This document shows positions 44,685 to 52,803 of a stretch of 64,000 nt of DNA, piece after piece. Location of the stretch: the NCBI RefSeq assembly GCF_000317675.1, contig NC_019776.1, positions 1,240,001 through 1,304,000 of the forward strand, given 5' to 3'. The DNA comes from Cyanobacterium aponinum PCC 10605 (lineage in GTDB: Bacteria > Cyanobacteriota > Cyanobacteriia > Cyanobacteriales > Cyanobacteriaceae). The position numbers and the translations under genes were made by a program. Each line of letters starts with the position of its first letter. The stretch's first letter is position 1. Under the pieces are notes generated by a model. The model searched no databases and was not told the DNA's origin. It saw nothing but the letters and a program-made list of their open reading frames with translations.

Positions 44685-45614
44685 ATGCTATATAAGAGTA
44701 AATTTATAGTGCGATCGAGTCTTATATCCTGTTTAATTTTAACTAATTTTGTTCATCAAATTAAAGCCCAAGAAATAAAGGAAACCATTATTAAAAAGCC
44801 ATTAATTGTTAATAATTTTATTGATGAAAATAACTACCAAGAAAAACAAGAATTTTTTAAGCAATTTAAAGATGACCAATACTTAAATCAAGAAAAAAAC
44901 TTTACTTTTGCTCAACATAATCATAACAACAATAATAATCAAGAAAATGATTTTGGTGATCCCATCGACGATAATCAAATTTTTTATAAAATCCTGTTTG
45001 ATCAATTAGAATATCAAGTTAATGATAGTCAAAATATTTTTAATTGGGATATTCAAGGATGGATAGGGGGAGACTATCAAAAATTATGGGTAAAAACCGA
45101 AGGTGATGTTAGTTTTGATGATGGTAATGGAGAAGCAGAATTGCAACTTTTATACAGTAAAATGATTTCTCCTTATTTCGATTTTCAAACAGGTTTAAGA
45201 TATGATCAACTATACGGAGAGAAAGGAAATAGTCGAGGTTTTGCCGTCATTGGGATTGAAGGATTAGCACCTTACTTTGTAGAAATTGATACCGCTTTAT
45301 TTATTAGTCATCAAGGAGATATTTCTGCAAGATTTAAAGCCGAAAAAGAATTATTACTCTCCCAAAGATTAGTTTTACAACCGAAAATAGAAACAAATTT
45401 AGCCATACAAAAAGTAGAAGAATTTGGTATTGGTAGCGGTTTTAATAACTTAGAATTAGGTTTAAGATTACGCTACGAAATTAATCGTGAATTCGCCCCT
45501 TATATTGGTGTTAGTTGGAATAAATTATTTGATGATACTGCTAAATTTGCGGAGGAAGAGGGGGAAAGTAGTGATGATATTAAATTCGTAACAGGAGTGA
45601 GATTAATATTTTAA
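44685..45614 (+). CDS. copB: Outer-membrane copper resistance protein, CopB family
   Basis: These 309 residues begin with a signal peptide (hydrophobic 13-28). A disordered Asn/Gln/His segment (HNHNNNNNQEN) follows, and then a beta-barrel domain with the CopB pattern: YKILFDQLEYQ, FNWDIQGWIGGDYQKLWVKTEGD, YFDFQTGLRYDQ, and a C-terminal strand KFVTGVRLIF for the outer membrane. It lies after CopA on the same strand. The pair gives periplasmic copper tolerance in other bacteria, where it is under two-component control. The regulator genes are not seen in the window. Confidence 0.88.
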   Translation: MLYKSKFIVRSSLISCLILTNFVHQIKAQEIKETIIKKPLIVNNFIDENNYQEKQEFFKQFKDDQYLNQEKNFTFAQHNHNNNNNQENDFGDPIDDNQIFYKILFDQLEYQVNDSQNIFNWDIQGWIGGDYQKLWVKTEGDVSFDDGNGEAELQLLYSKMISPYFDFQTGLRYDQLYGEKGNSRGFAVIGIEGLAPYFVEIDTALFISHQGDISARFKAEKELLLSQRLVLQPKIETNLAIQKVEEFGIGSGFNNLELGLRLRYEINREFAPYIGVSWNKLFDDTAKFAEEEGESSDDIKFVTGVRLIF

Positions 45615-45892
45615 ATTAATCCATGAAAAACATCGTATAAGATACAAATCTCACTTTACTAAGTTCGATATAAAATTGTCGATTAAGGTAGGTAACAGGA
45701 AATAGTAAACGAGTAAAGGTATGTACTATTGAGATAAATTCAGTTTAAATTGATTTTAAGTAAATTTTTCCCAAAATTAGTGATTTTTTAGAAGACAATT
45801 TTGTTGATTATAGGTATCAAATTCCTATTCTTCAATACTTTTTTCATCGAACTCTGGTTCATTTGGTTTTCTAGCTCAACCTACTCTTTATT

Positions 45893-46111
45893 TTAGTGTT
45901 GATGATGCCCTTTATGATCTTCTTCTTTATCTTTTTCTTCTTTTTTATCATCATTATCTTTCGTAAATCTATTATTATTTATTTCATATGGAGACTTATA
46001 TTTTTCTCGAAAATGAGAATATCCTTCGTGACTAAAAACAGGAGAAATACTAAGAGTAAAATTAAATATTAATCCTGTAAAAAATAACAAACTAATTAAC
46101 AATTTACTCAT
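45893..46111 (-). CDS. Small exported His- and charge-rich protein
   Basis: These 72 residues begin with a signal peptide (residues 1-27, ending SPVFS). Then comes HEGYSHFREKY and a very charged tail (DDKKEEKDKEEDHKGHHQH) with several His. No family was recognised. The exported form with an N-terminal His after cleavage and a His-rich end suggests a copper- or zinc-binding periplasmic peptide. It lies next to copA/copB but on the opposite strand, converging with copB across 278 bases of AT-rich DNA without a gene. Confidence 0.6.
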   Translation of the reverse strand: MSKLLISLLFFTGLIFNFTLSISPVFSHEGYSHFREKYKSPYEINNNRFTKDNDDKKEEKDKEEDHKGHHQH

Positions 46112-46242
46112 GATTTGAAAATCTTTTTACTAAATAATAATCGTTATTGTAACTATCAATTATGAAATCACTATGAAAAAGAATTTTTCTCTATCTTAAT
46201 CAATCTGATCAATTATCTTAAGTGATCATCCGAACTTAATAT

Positions 46243-46262
46243 AACCTGAGTTCGGGATAAAT
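46243..46262 (+). repeat. IS630-type terminal repeat
   Basis: AACCTGAGTTCGGGATAA, next to a TA, matches the end of copy B of the 0.2 kb element (52178) at 16 of 18 bases. It stands just before the transposase fragment at 46271, so it should be that element's left end. Confidence 0.6.
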
Positions 46263-46270
46263 TTTTATCT

Positions 46271-46600
46271 ATGAGTGGTGGGAAAAAAAAGAAAATAGAC
46301 AATCACGGTTTTGCTTTGATTGAACAAATAATTCAACAAAAGCCCGATCTGATTTTTTCAGAGTTATGCCAATTGTTCAAAGAGAAAACTGGGGTAAAAG
46401 TCAGTGAACCAACCATGTATCGATATGTCCAAAAATTAAATATTACCAGAAAAAAAAGTCTATCCGCCAGTGAGCAACAAAGAGATGATATAAAAAAAAC
46501 GACACGAATATCGGGGGTGGCTCGATTTTGTCGATATTAACTACTTAGTCTATGTAGGCGAGTCAGGGGTAAATTTAGGGATGACTCGTTTTTATGGTTG
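46271..46600 (+). pseudogene. IS630-family transposase fragment
   Basis: The N-terminal helix-turn-helix part is intact (residues 1-80: LIEQIIQQKPDLIFSELCQL and VSEPTMYRYVQKLNI). It then shifts frame near 46500. The next frame continues YRGWLDFVDINYLVYVGESGVNLGMTRFYG, in which the first catalytic Asp of the DDE triad (normally YVDESG) is Gly. The rest is lost, and a TnpB fragment follows. It is a dead remnant of a different IS630 subgroup from the one at 11.6 kb. Confidence 0.8.
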
Positions 46601-46639
46601 AGAAAAAATAGGGGAAAGAGTGGTGATGGACTGTCCCAG

Positions 46640-46858
46640 AAACAAAGGTAAGAATATCTGTCAGGCAAAAAGCATTTAAAAGAAAGAATACACAATTGTC
46701 AATATTGTGGTTATACAGCACCAAGAGATGTTGTGAGTGCAGAGGTAATTAAAAATAGAGAATTAATAGCGGTAGGGCATACCGTAAATCAAAATGCTTA
46801 CGGAGACGTACTGACGGGGATTAGTCAAGATTTGATTAGTCTAGTTAAGTGTCTGTGA
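46640..46858 (+). pseudogene. TnpB (IS200/IS605-type) C-terminal fragment
   Basis: The frame ending at 46858 reads RIHNCQYCGYTAPRDVVSAEVIKN followed by AVGHTVNQNAYGD. This is the zinc-ribbon and final RuvC Asp region of TnpB proteins. Only the last 60 or so residues remain, and the first Cys pair is gone, with a frame break before it. No right-end guide RNA structure was recognised. It lies directly against the IS630 remnant. Confidence 0.72.
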
Positions 46859-46932
46859 GGTAAGAATCGCTCGTTACAATCTTTGATTTAACGGGTGAGT
46901 GTCAAATCATAACTACTGTAATAGAATCAATA

Positions 46933-47385
46933 TTAATTAACTTTTAGAGTCCAATCTTCTTCAATGGGTTCATAACCAATATCAATTTCCTCCTTTTCAA
47001 TAATACTTCTCACTTTTTCAAAAACCTCTATTCCTTTAGGTCTAATTGCGGCAATAATATATTCTTGATCTCGTTTTTCCCTAACATCTCTAATTAATTG
47101 TAAAAAAGCTGAATTAGAATTTTCCAGTTGATTTGTAGGAATAAATTCTTCACTAGGGTATATAACTACCCCATCTTCTCTACATTCTATATAACGAGGC
47201 TGTTTTTGTTGATTAGCACCATCTTCCGCTTGGGCAATAATCTTAACTTCTGGGTTAGAATCTAAAGTCTGAGTACTGACTACAATAATTAATAAAATTA
47301 AACTGCCAATAGTACAAGCTAAAACCGAGAGAAATGGAAATAATTCTAGTTCTATTTTTTTATGAGATTTTCTAGTCCTAGACAT
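46933..47385 (-). CDS. ExbD-like single-pass protein without the channel Asp
   Basis: These 150 residues have a basic N terminus (MSRTRKSHKK), one membrane helix (about 17-40, FPFLSVLACTIGSLILLIIVV) and a periplasmic domain of about 100 residues with an ExbD/TolR-like strand pattern (PRYIECREDGVVIYP, YIIAAIRPKGIEVFEKV). Classical ExbD/TolR/MotB proteins carry an Asp in the helix for proton flow; here the position is Ser or Ala. It lies 67 bases after the MotA/ExbB-type gene on the same strand, so the two should form a complex. There is no peptidoglycan-binding domain. The cargo is unknown. Confidence 0.62.
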   Translation of the reverse strand: MSRTRKSHKKIELELFPFLSVLACTIGSLILLIIVVSTQTLDSNPEVKIIAQAEDGANQQKQPRYIECREDGVVIYPSEEFIPTNQLENSNSAFLQLIRDVREKRDQEYIIAAIRPKGIEVFEKVRSIIEKEEIDIGYEPIEEDWTLKVN

Positions 47386-47452
47386 GGTGATATTTTGAAT
47401 ATTTAAGGATAATTTAAAGTTTCTTAATTTTTATAATTCTTCATTCTTAATT

Positions 47453-48886
47453 TTAGTTATCAATTTGCTCCACTAAACGAATAACCCTAGGTTTACTTAA
47501 GTCTTGTAATGTAGGTTGAATATTTGTAATTTTGTCTTGAATATTGACTAATGTTTTTTCAATATCACCGACATTATGTAAAACTTCGACTATTTTTTCT
47601 AGGTTAGATTGTAAAGATTTTAACTCAGCAATTCTCGCACTAGATGCTTCTAAAGAAGTAACTTTTTCTTCTAAACTGACGGCGGCTTTATTTAATTGTT
47701 GACTGATAGCTTGAGATGCTTCTACTAAACCTTGACTGTTAGTTTCATTATTTTTTTGGACTAAATCCACTAATTCTTTTATGTTAGTAATTATGGATTG
47801 ATTTAAGTCATTTTGTTGTCCGAAGGTTTGAATAAATTTGTTTCTATCTTCTAAAATAACGGCATTGACTTCTTTAATTGTATTAAGTAATTGTTGCTCT
47901 TGTTCATAAATTTTATGAAACTGATTCACAAATTCTGTTACTAAATTTTTAGCGGCTTCTTGAGCATAAATTTGAGCGGGAGAAATTAATTCTTCTGGAG
48001 TGGGAAGTGCTTCTTTTATAGGTTTAATTAATTCTTCTTTTGTCGGCAGTTTTTTCTCAAGGGTTGTATTAATTGTATTAACAATAACTTCTGTATTGAG
48101 GTCATTTTTCTCGCCTGTTTGTTTCTCATTTAAACGAGGTAAAATATAATCGTTAATATAAATATCTGTTGCTAAAAGTAAGTTTGATTCCATTCTTTCA
48201 ATTAAAACAAGGGGAATCATTACAACCACAGATAACAATAGTGCCAATAGGGTGGTATCAAAAGCCACCGCTAAACCACTGGTAACAGTGCCGATGCCTT
48301 CTTTTATCTGGTCTATTTCGGCGGTATTTTCCAAAAAGCCAGTAAAACCATTCACCGCACTACTGATGCCTAATACTGTACCAATAAAGCCCAATAGAGG
48401 GATAGCCCAGACTAAAATTCTTGGCACTGCGTAGGAAGATTCAGAGGCACTTAGATAAAATGATGAATCATCAAGGGCAAAATTTGTAACGGTTTTTCTA
48501 CTTCCTGAGTTGATATAGGCATTAATAACTCTCCTTAAGCGATTAGTTATCATGGTGGAGGTGCGAGATAAGTCTTCTTGAAGATGGAGAAGTTGCACTG
48601 ATTGATGATTTTCAAAGGAAAATTCTTCGGGGATTCCTAACTTTTTAAAAACTTTATTTTCTTTGCTAATTTTCAGATATTTATCAACGGTAATAGTAAT
48701 AACTAAAAAAGCACAAAAAACGGTTAAAAATTGAGTAAATCCTCTTTTTAATAACAGCATTCCCACATAAGTTTCTTGAAAGGGTAAAGCTAAAACATAA
48801 ATTAATATTGTGAGGACTAAGGCGGCAATTATTGTATTAAGAAAATTAATGTCTAATTCTTGACGGTTATTATTTTTTTGACCCAT
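47453..48886 (-). CDS. MotA/TolQ/ExbB proton-channel family protein with coiled-coil tail
   Basis: These 477 residues have membrane segments at about 17-37, 42-62, 158-178 and 205-230. The last two carry the channel pattern (WAIPLLGFIGTVLGISSAVNGF and VTSGLAVAFDTTLLALLLSVVV). A cytoplasmic tail of about 230 residues with long coiled-coil heptads follows (about 330-460). It pairs with the ExbD-like gene just downstream (67 bases). The extended tail recalls ZorA-type motor proteins of defence systems, but no ZorC/D/E gene is near and the partner lacks an OmpA domain. I leave it as a generic energy-transducing pair. Confidence 0.75.
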   Translation of the reverse strand: MGQKNNNRQELDINFLNTIIAALVLTILIYVLALPFQETYVGMLLLKRGFTQFLTVFCAFLVITITVDKYLKISKENKVFKKLGIPEEFSFENHQSVQLLHLQEDLSRTSTMITNRLRRVINAYINSGSRKTVTNFALDDSSFYLSASESSYAVPRILVWAIPLLGFIGTVLGISSAVNGFTGFLENTAEIDQIKEGIGTVTSGLAVAFDTTLLALLLSVVVMIPLVLIERMESNLLLATDIYINDYILPRLNEKQTGEKNDLNTEVIVNTINTTLEKKLPTKEELIKPIKEALPTPEELISPAQIYAQEAAKNLVTEFVNQFHKIYEQEQQLLNTIKEVNAVILEDRNKFIQTFGQQNDLNQSIITNIKELVDLVQKNNETNSQGLVEASQAISQQLNKAAVSLEEKVTSLEASSARIAELKSLQSNLEKIVEVLHNVGDIEKTLVNIQDKITNIQPTLQDLSKPRVIRLVEQIDN

Positions 48887-49076
48887 GATTGCGAATATTA
48901 ATAGTTTAGTTGAGAGTATATTTTACATTAGAATATTTCAAATAATAAATAAATTTTATTGATGAAGAGTGATTTTTTCTTAATGTTTAAAGAAAGATTT
49001 GATTTGATTATAGATAGTAAATCAGAGATAATAATTTGGATAGGTAAATAGTAGCGTAAAAGTAAGAGAATTGATA

Positions 49077-50216
49077 ATGACAAAGAATGTTGGGGTAATT
49101 GGAGGTGGGCAATTAGCATGGATGATGGCTCTTGTTGCACCACAAGAAAATATTAAAATTTATATTCAAACTCCTCATGAGACTGATTCGGCGGTGTGTT
49201 TAGGGGAAAGAACTATTTTTGCCCCAGTTGATGATGTGTCGGCAACAGCAGAGTTAGCAAAATATTGTGATGTAATAACTTTTGAAAATGAGTTTGTGGA
49301 TTTGGAGGGTTTACAGTCTTTGGTGACCGAAGGTGTGTGTTTTTATCCTCGTCTTACAAGTCTTTCCCCTTTATTAGATAAATTTGATCAAAGGTCATTT
49401 TTTCAATCACAGGGTTTTCCCGTGCCTCGTTTTTCTCTGTATGAGTCGGATTCGGATTTTCAAAGTTTTTCTTTTCCTTTAGTGTTAAAAGCTCGTCGTC
49501 ATGGTTATGATGGACAGGGAACTGTAATTGTCAAATCTCCTCTGGAATTACAATCAGCTTTGGAAAAATTTAAACAAACACCATTATTGATAGAAGAATT
49601 TGTCCCCTTTGAGAAAGAATTAGCGATAATGGCGGCAAGAAGTGCCACTGGAGAGATTAAAGTTTATCCGGTAGCAGAAACCTATCAAGAAAATCAGGTT
49701 TGCCGTTGGGTGATTGCCCCTGCTTTAATTAATCAGGATATTACAGAAAAAATAAGTGCGATCGCATCTAAATTATTAGTAAGTTTAGACTATGTGGGAA
49801 TATTAGGAATAGAATTATTCATGAAGAATAATGGAGAGGTGTTAATTAATGAAGTTGCCCCTCGCACCCACAATTCTGGACATTATACCCTAGATGCCTG
49901 TGAAACTTCCCAATTTGCCATGCAACTACAGACTATCACGGGAAAAAAATTGGGCAATACTCGATTAAAAAGCTCAGGTGCAGTCATGATTAACTTATTG
50001 GGCTATGAATCCGCTCAAAGTGAATATTTACCCCAAAGAAAAGAAATAGAACAACTAGGAGCATTTGTACACTGGTATGGTAAAACAGAATCTCGTCAAG
50101 GCAGAAAACTAGGTCATGTAACAGTATTATTAGACGAAAAATCCCCTGAAAAAATGTATCACCAAGCCCAAATGATGATCGAAAAAGTAGAATCTATTTG
50201 GTATCCCCAGAGGTAA
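49077..50216 (+). CDS. purK: N5-carboxyaminoimidazole ribonucleotide synthase
   Basis: This enzyme catalyses an ATP-grasp step of purine synthesis, carboxylating AIR with bicarbonate. The N-terminal GVIGGGQLAWMM dinucleotide-like strand is followed by the ATP-grasp core: PLVLKARRHGYDGQGT, EEFVPFEKELAIMAARS, and the metal-binding EVAPRTHNSGHYTLDAC. At 379 residues it has family length. A TTG six bases upstream opens the frame, but the ATG at 49077 gives the normal N terminus. The divergent ExbB-type gene starts 191 bases away. Confidence 0.95.
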   Translation: MTKNVGVIGGGQLAWMMALVAPQENIKIYIQTPHETDSAVCLGERTIFAPVDDVSATAELAKYCDVITFENEFVDLEGLQSLVTEGVCFYPRLTSLSPLLDKFDQRSFFQSQGFPVPRFSLYESDSDFQSFSFPLVLKARRHGYDGQGTVIVKSPLELQSALEKFKQTPLLIEEFVPFEKELAIMAARSATGEIKVYPVAETYQENQVCRWVIAPALINQDITEKISAIASKLLVSLDYVGILGIELFMKNNGEVLINEVAPRTHNSGHYTLDACETSQFAMQLQTITGKKLGNTRLKSSGAVMINLLGYESAQSEYLPQRKEIEQLGAFVHWYGKTESRQGRKLGHVTVLLDEKSPEKMYHQAQMMIEKVESIWYPQR

Positions 50217-50255
50217 TGAGAGGATGGATTTAGGGTTCGGTGTTATTAATTATTT

Positions 50256-50310
50256 AACCTCAGTTCGGTTTAAGAATATCGGATAAGGTTAGGTGTCAGG
50301 TGTTGGGAGA
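50256..50310 (+). repeat. Partial copy (C) of the AACCTCAGT inverted-repeat element
   Basis: AACCTCAGTTCGGTTTAAGA and the next 35 bases match the left end of copies A and B, but the other end is missing. It is preceded by TA. It is a one-ended remnant. Confidence 0.65.
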
Positions 50311-50348
50311 AAATAATAAGTGAAGAGAAGGGGAGGGGGGATAAAGGG

Positions 50349-50511
50349 CAGGGCTGTTTCAAAATAAAAAATTAGGTTAACTGAGATTAAGTAAGAGTAA
50401 AATATACAAGGATTTTTTTCTATTAGTTAAAACTTTATGAACAAAAATCCCCTCATCTCCCTCTCCCCCTATCTCCCGCTCTTTTTCTTTCTCGAAAATG
50501 AAACAGCCCCG
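50349..50511. repeat. Inverted-repeat element, CAGGGCTGTTTCA family, copy 2
   Basis: Ends CAGGGCTGTTTCA and TGAAACAGCCCCG bound a 163-bp element. Its right half (TCTCCCGCTC, TTTTTCTTTCTCGAAAATGA) is the inverse complement of the left half of copy 1 (24117-24321). Together with copy C it fills the 402-base gap before the carotenoid oxygenase gene, where no other gene is seen. Confidence 0.72.
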
Positions 50512-50618
50512 GGGATAAAGAGGGGTTTGCCCCTTGCCTCTTTCCTAATTCTTGATTTAGCTGTCAGTTATAATAAGCTGTATGTAAAGAAATATTAAGT
50601 AATTTTACAAATATAACA

Positions 50619-52088
50619 ATGCAACAGCTAGAAAAACCAATTCAAAAACCATATAGCTTAGAAGACTGGCGAAAAGGTTATGAATCTCAAAAACAAGAAT
50701 TAGAATATTGGATTGAAGATATAGAAGGAGAAATTCCCCAAGAATTATCAGGTACACTATATCGTAATGGACCTGGATTTTTAGATGTATATGGAACACC
50801 TTTACAACATCCCTTTGATGGTGATGGTATGATTACCGCTTTTACTTTTAATGAAGGTAAGTGTTTTTTTCGTAATCGATTCGTTAAAACCAAAGAATTT
50901 TTAGAAGAACAAAAAGCTGGTAAAATGCTTTACCGAGGTGTATTTGGTAGCCAAAAACCCGGAGGATGGTTAGCAAACTTATTTGACCTCAAAATTAAGA
51001 ATATCGCCAATACCAATGTTCTTCACTGGGGGGGTAAACTTCTTGCTTTGTGGGAAGCCGCCCATCCTTATCACCTTAATCCTGAAAACCTTGAAACTGT
51101 CGGCTTAGATAACTTAGATGGCATTTTAGAGGCTGGAGAGGTGTTTTCTGCTCATCCTAGAATTGATCCAGCTTCTAGTTTTAACAATGGAAAACCATCT
51201 TTAGTTAATTTCGGTGTTAAAACTGGACTTTCTAGCACCATTACTATCTATGAATTGGATGAAAAAGGCAAATTATTACAGAAATATAGTCATATCATTG
51301 ACGGTTTTTCATTTATTCACGATTTTGTAATTACTCCTAACTACTGTATCTTTTTCCAAAATCCTACTACTTATAATCCTTTTCCTTTCCTTTTCGGTTT
51401 GAGAGGTGCAGGAGAATGCGTAAAATTTTTAGACAATCAACCCACCAAAATTATTCTTATCCCTCGTAATGCACCCCATAAAGATGTGATTACCTTGGAA
51501 ACAGAGGCAGGATTTATTTTTCATCACGCCAATGCCTTTGAAGTAAATGAGCAAGAAATTGTCGTTGATTCTATCTGTTACGCTAAACTGAGTCAAATTG
51601 ATCCAGATACTAGCTACAAAGAAGTAGATTTTGATAAACTAGCACCCGGTCAACTATGGCGTTTTCAACTTAACTTACAAGATGGTAAAGTTACGAAAAA
51701 ATTAATTGATCCTCGTTGTGTAGAATTTCCCAGCATTCACCCCAATAAAGTAGGCAGAGATTATCGTTATCTGTTTATTGGTTCTGCTCATCATCCCACA
51801 AGTAATGCTCCTTTACAAGCCTTACTCAAATTAGATTTGCAAACTAACGAACAACAGTTCTATTCTTTTGCTCCGAAAGGTTTTGCCGGTGAACCAGTTT
51901 TTGTGCCGAAAGCAAATCCTCAATCGGAAGATGATGGCTGGGTATTTAATCTTATCTATGATTCTAGTCGTCATAAATCTGATTTAGTTATTTTTGATGG
52001 TCAAGATATTTCTTCTCCTGTGGCTACTTTGCACTTAAAACAACATATACCCTATGGACTTCATGGTAGTTGGAAAAGCAAAAGCTAG
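50619..52088 (+). CDS. Carotenoid cleavage oxygenase (apocarotenoid oxygenase type)
   Basis: This is a non-haem iron enzyme that cleaves carotenoid or apocarotenoid double bonds, in cyanobacteria mostly to retinal. It is a seven-bladed propeller of 489 residues with the four iron His in the expected surroundings: HPRIDP (His179), FIHDFVI (His234), FHHANAFE (His302 or 303) and GLHGSW (His482 near the C terminus). The N-terminal GTLYRNGPGFLDVYG and FDGDGMITAF are family hallmarks. It is most like Synechocystis Diox1/ACO, but exact substrate choice cannot be read from the sequence. It stands alone, with repeats on both sides. Confidence 0.93.
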   Translation: MQQLEKPIQKPYSLEDWRKGYESQKQELEYWIEDIEGEIPQELSGTLYRNGPGFLDVYGTPLQHPFDGDGMITAFTFNEGKCFFRNRFVKTKEFLEEQKAGKMLYRGVFGSQKPGGWLANLFDLKIKNIANTNVLHWGGKLLALWEAAHPYHLNPENLETVGLDNLDGILEAGEVFSAHPRIDPASSFNNGKPSLVNFGVKTGLSSTITIYELDEKGKLLQKYSHIIDGFSFIHDFVITPNYCIFFQNPTTYNPFPFLFGLRGAGECVKFLDNQPTKIILIPRNAPHKDVITLETEAGFIFHHANAFEVNEQEIVVDSICYAKLSQIDPDTSYKEVDFDKLAPGQLWRFQLNLQDGKVTKKLIDPRCVEFPSIHPNKVGRDYRYLFIGSAHHPTSNAPLQALLKLDLQTNEQQFYSFAPKGFAGEPVFVPKANPQSEDDGWVFNLIYDSSRHKSDLVIFDGQDISSPVATLHLKQHIPYGLHGSWKSKS

Positions 52089-52177
52089 TTAATTGAGTTC
52101 GGGGTTCTGAGTTCGGGTGTTAGGGGGAAGTTAACTAAACACTTTTGCCTTTTGCCCATTCCCTGTTGCCCTGTCTT

Positions 52178-52396
52178 AACCTGAGTTTTGGATAAGCTGA
52201 AAGCATCCCAACTCGTAGTCAAAAAACCTTATAGCCTCTTAGAAATAACTTAGAAATAACGATAAAATTGCCTTAATCCGAACTGACTTAAACAAGGGGC
52301 TTAAGCCCCTTGCTAAAAACCCCTACCACCTGCTGTTCCTGCAACCTGACACCTAACACCTAACCTTATCAGATATTCTTAAACCGAACTGAGGTT
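52178..52396. repeat. AACCTGAGTT inverted-repeat element, intact copy B
   Basis: This 219-bp element has ends AACCTGAGTTTTGGATAAGC and GATATTCTTAAACCGAACTG then AGGTT. The internal hairpin AAGGGGCTTAAGCCCCTT is kept. Its inverse complement matches copy A (11544-12912 without the IS) almost throughout. It fills the gap between two convergent genes, where nothing else is seen. Confidence 0.8.
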
Positions 52397-52399
52397 GTC

Positions 52400-52771
52400 T
52401 TAATTTTTGCTGTCTATGGGAGAGGATTGATAAAGTAAAAAAAATTGATTAAATATTCCTAAAGTTTGGCTTTTATATACAGGAGTTTTAACTTGATAAA
52501 TACTAAAAATAAGATAGTTATTTCTGATGGTATTTTCTGATAAAAATTGTTCGATCGCACCTGAACTTTGATCCGCAACAAAGTTACAAGTTAGACTTTT
52601 TAAATTACTTAATATATCCTCGGATTTATTAGCATTACAAATTTGATCTTTTAATGAGCCTTGAGTATTTTCAGTAATGAATTCATTAAATTTTTGTTCA
52701 CTGGGATTGGTGAAGTAACCATACAGAAAAAATGCACCTAATATTAATAAAGAAATTCGAGATAATTTCAT
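52400..52771 (-). CDS. Exported/anchored small protein, DUF4359-like
   Basis: These 123 residues begin with an N-terminal hydrophobic segment (about 5-20, a signal or anchor). Then come TNPSEQKFNEFI and two Cys (in DQICNANKS and KSLTCNFVA) that could form a disulfide. The length, the NP motif after the anchor and the Cys pair resemble the DUF4359 proteins of cyanobacteria, whose function is unknown. It follows the lptC-like gene on the same strand by 32 bases and is probably cotranscribed with it. It ends three bases from a repeat element. Confidence 0.55.
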   Translation of the reverse strand: MKLSRISLLILGAFFLYGYFTNPSEQKFNEFITENTQGSLKDQICNANKSEDILSNLKSLTCNFVADQSSGAIEQFLSENTIRNNYLIFSIYQVKTPVYKSQTLGIFNQFFLLYQSSPIDSKN

Positions 52772-52803
52772 AATTTTTATACATAAAATAAACTACAAAA
52801 AAA

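Noticed and set aside
46640-46858. Active TnpB with guide RNA
   Set aside because: Only the last part of the protein remains, with frame breaks and no right-end RNA structure.
46933-48886. Zorya-type defence system (ZorA/ZorB)
   Set aside because: The MotA-like protein has a coiled-coil tail, but its partner lacks the OmpA/peptidoglycan domain and no ZorC, D or E gene is adjacent.
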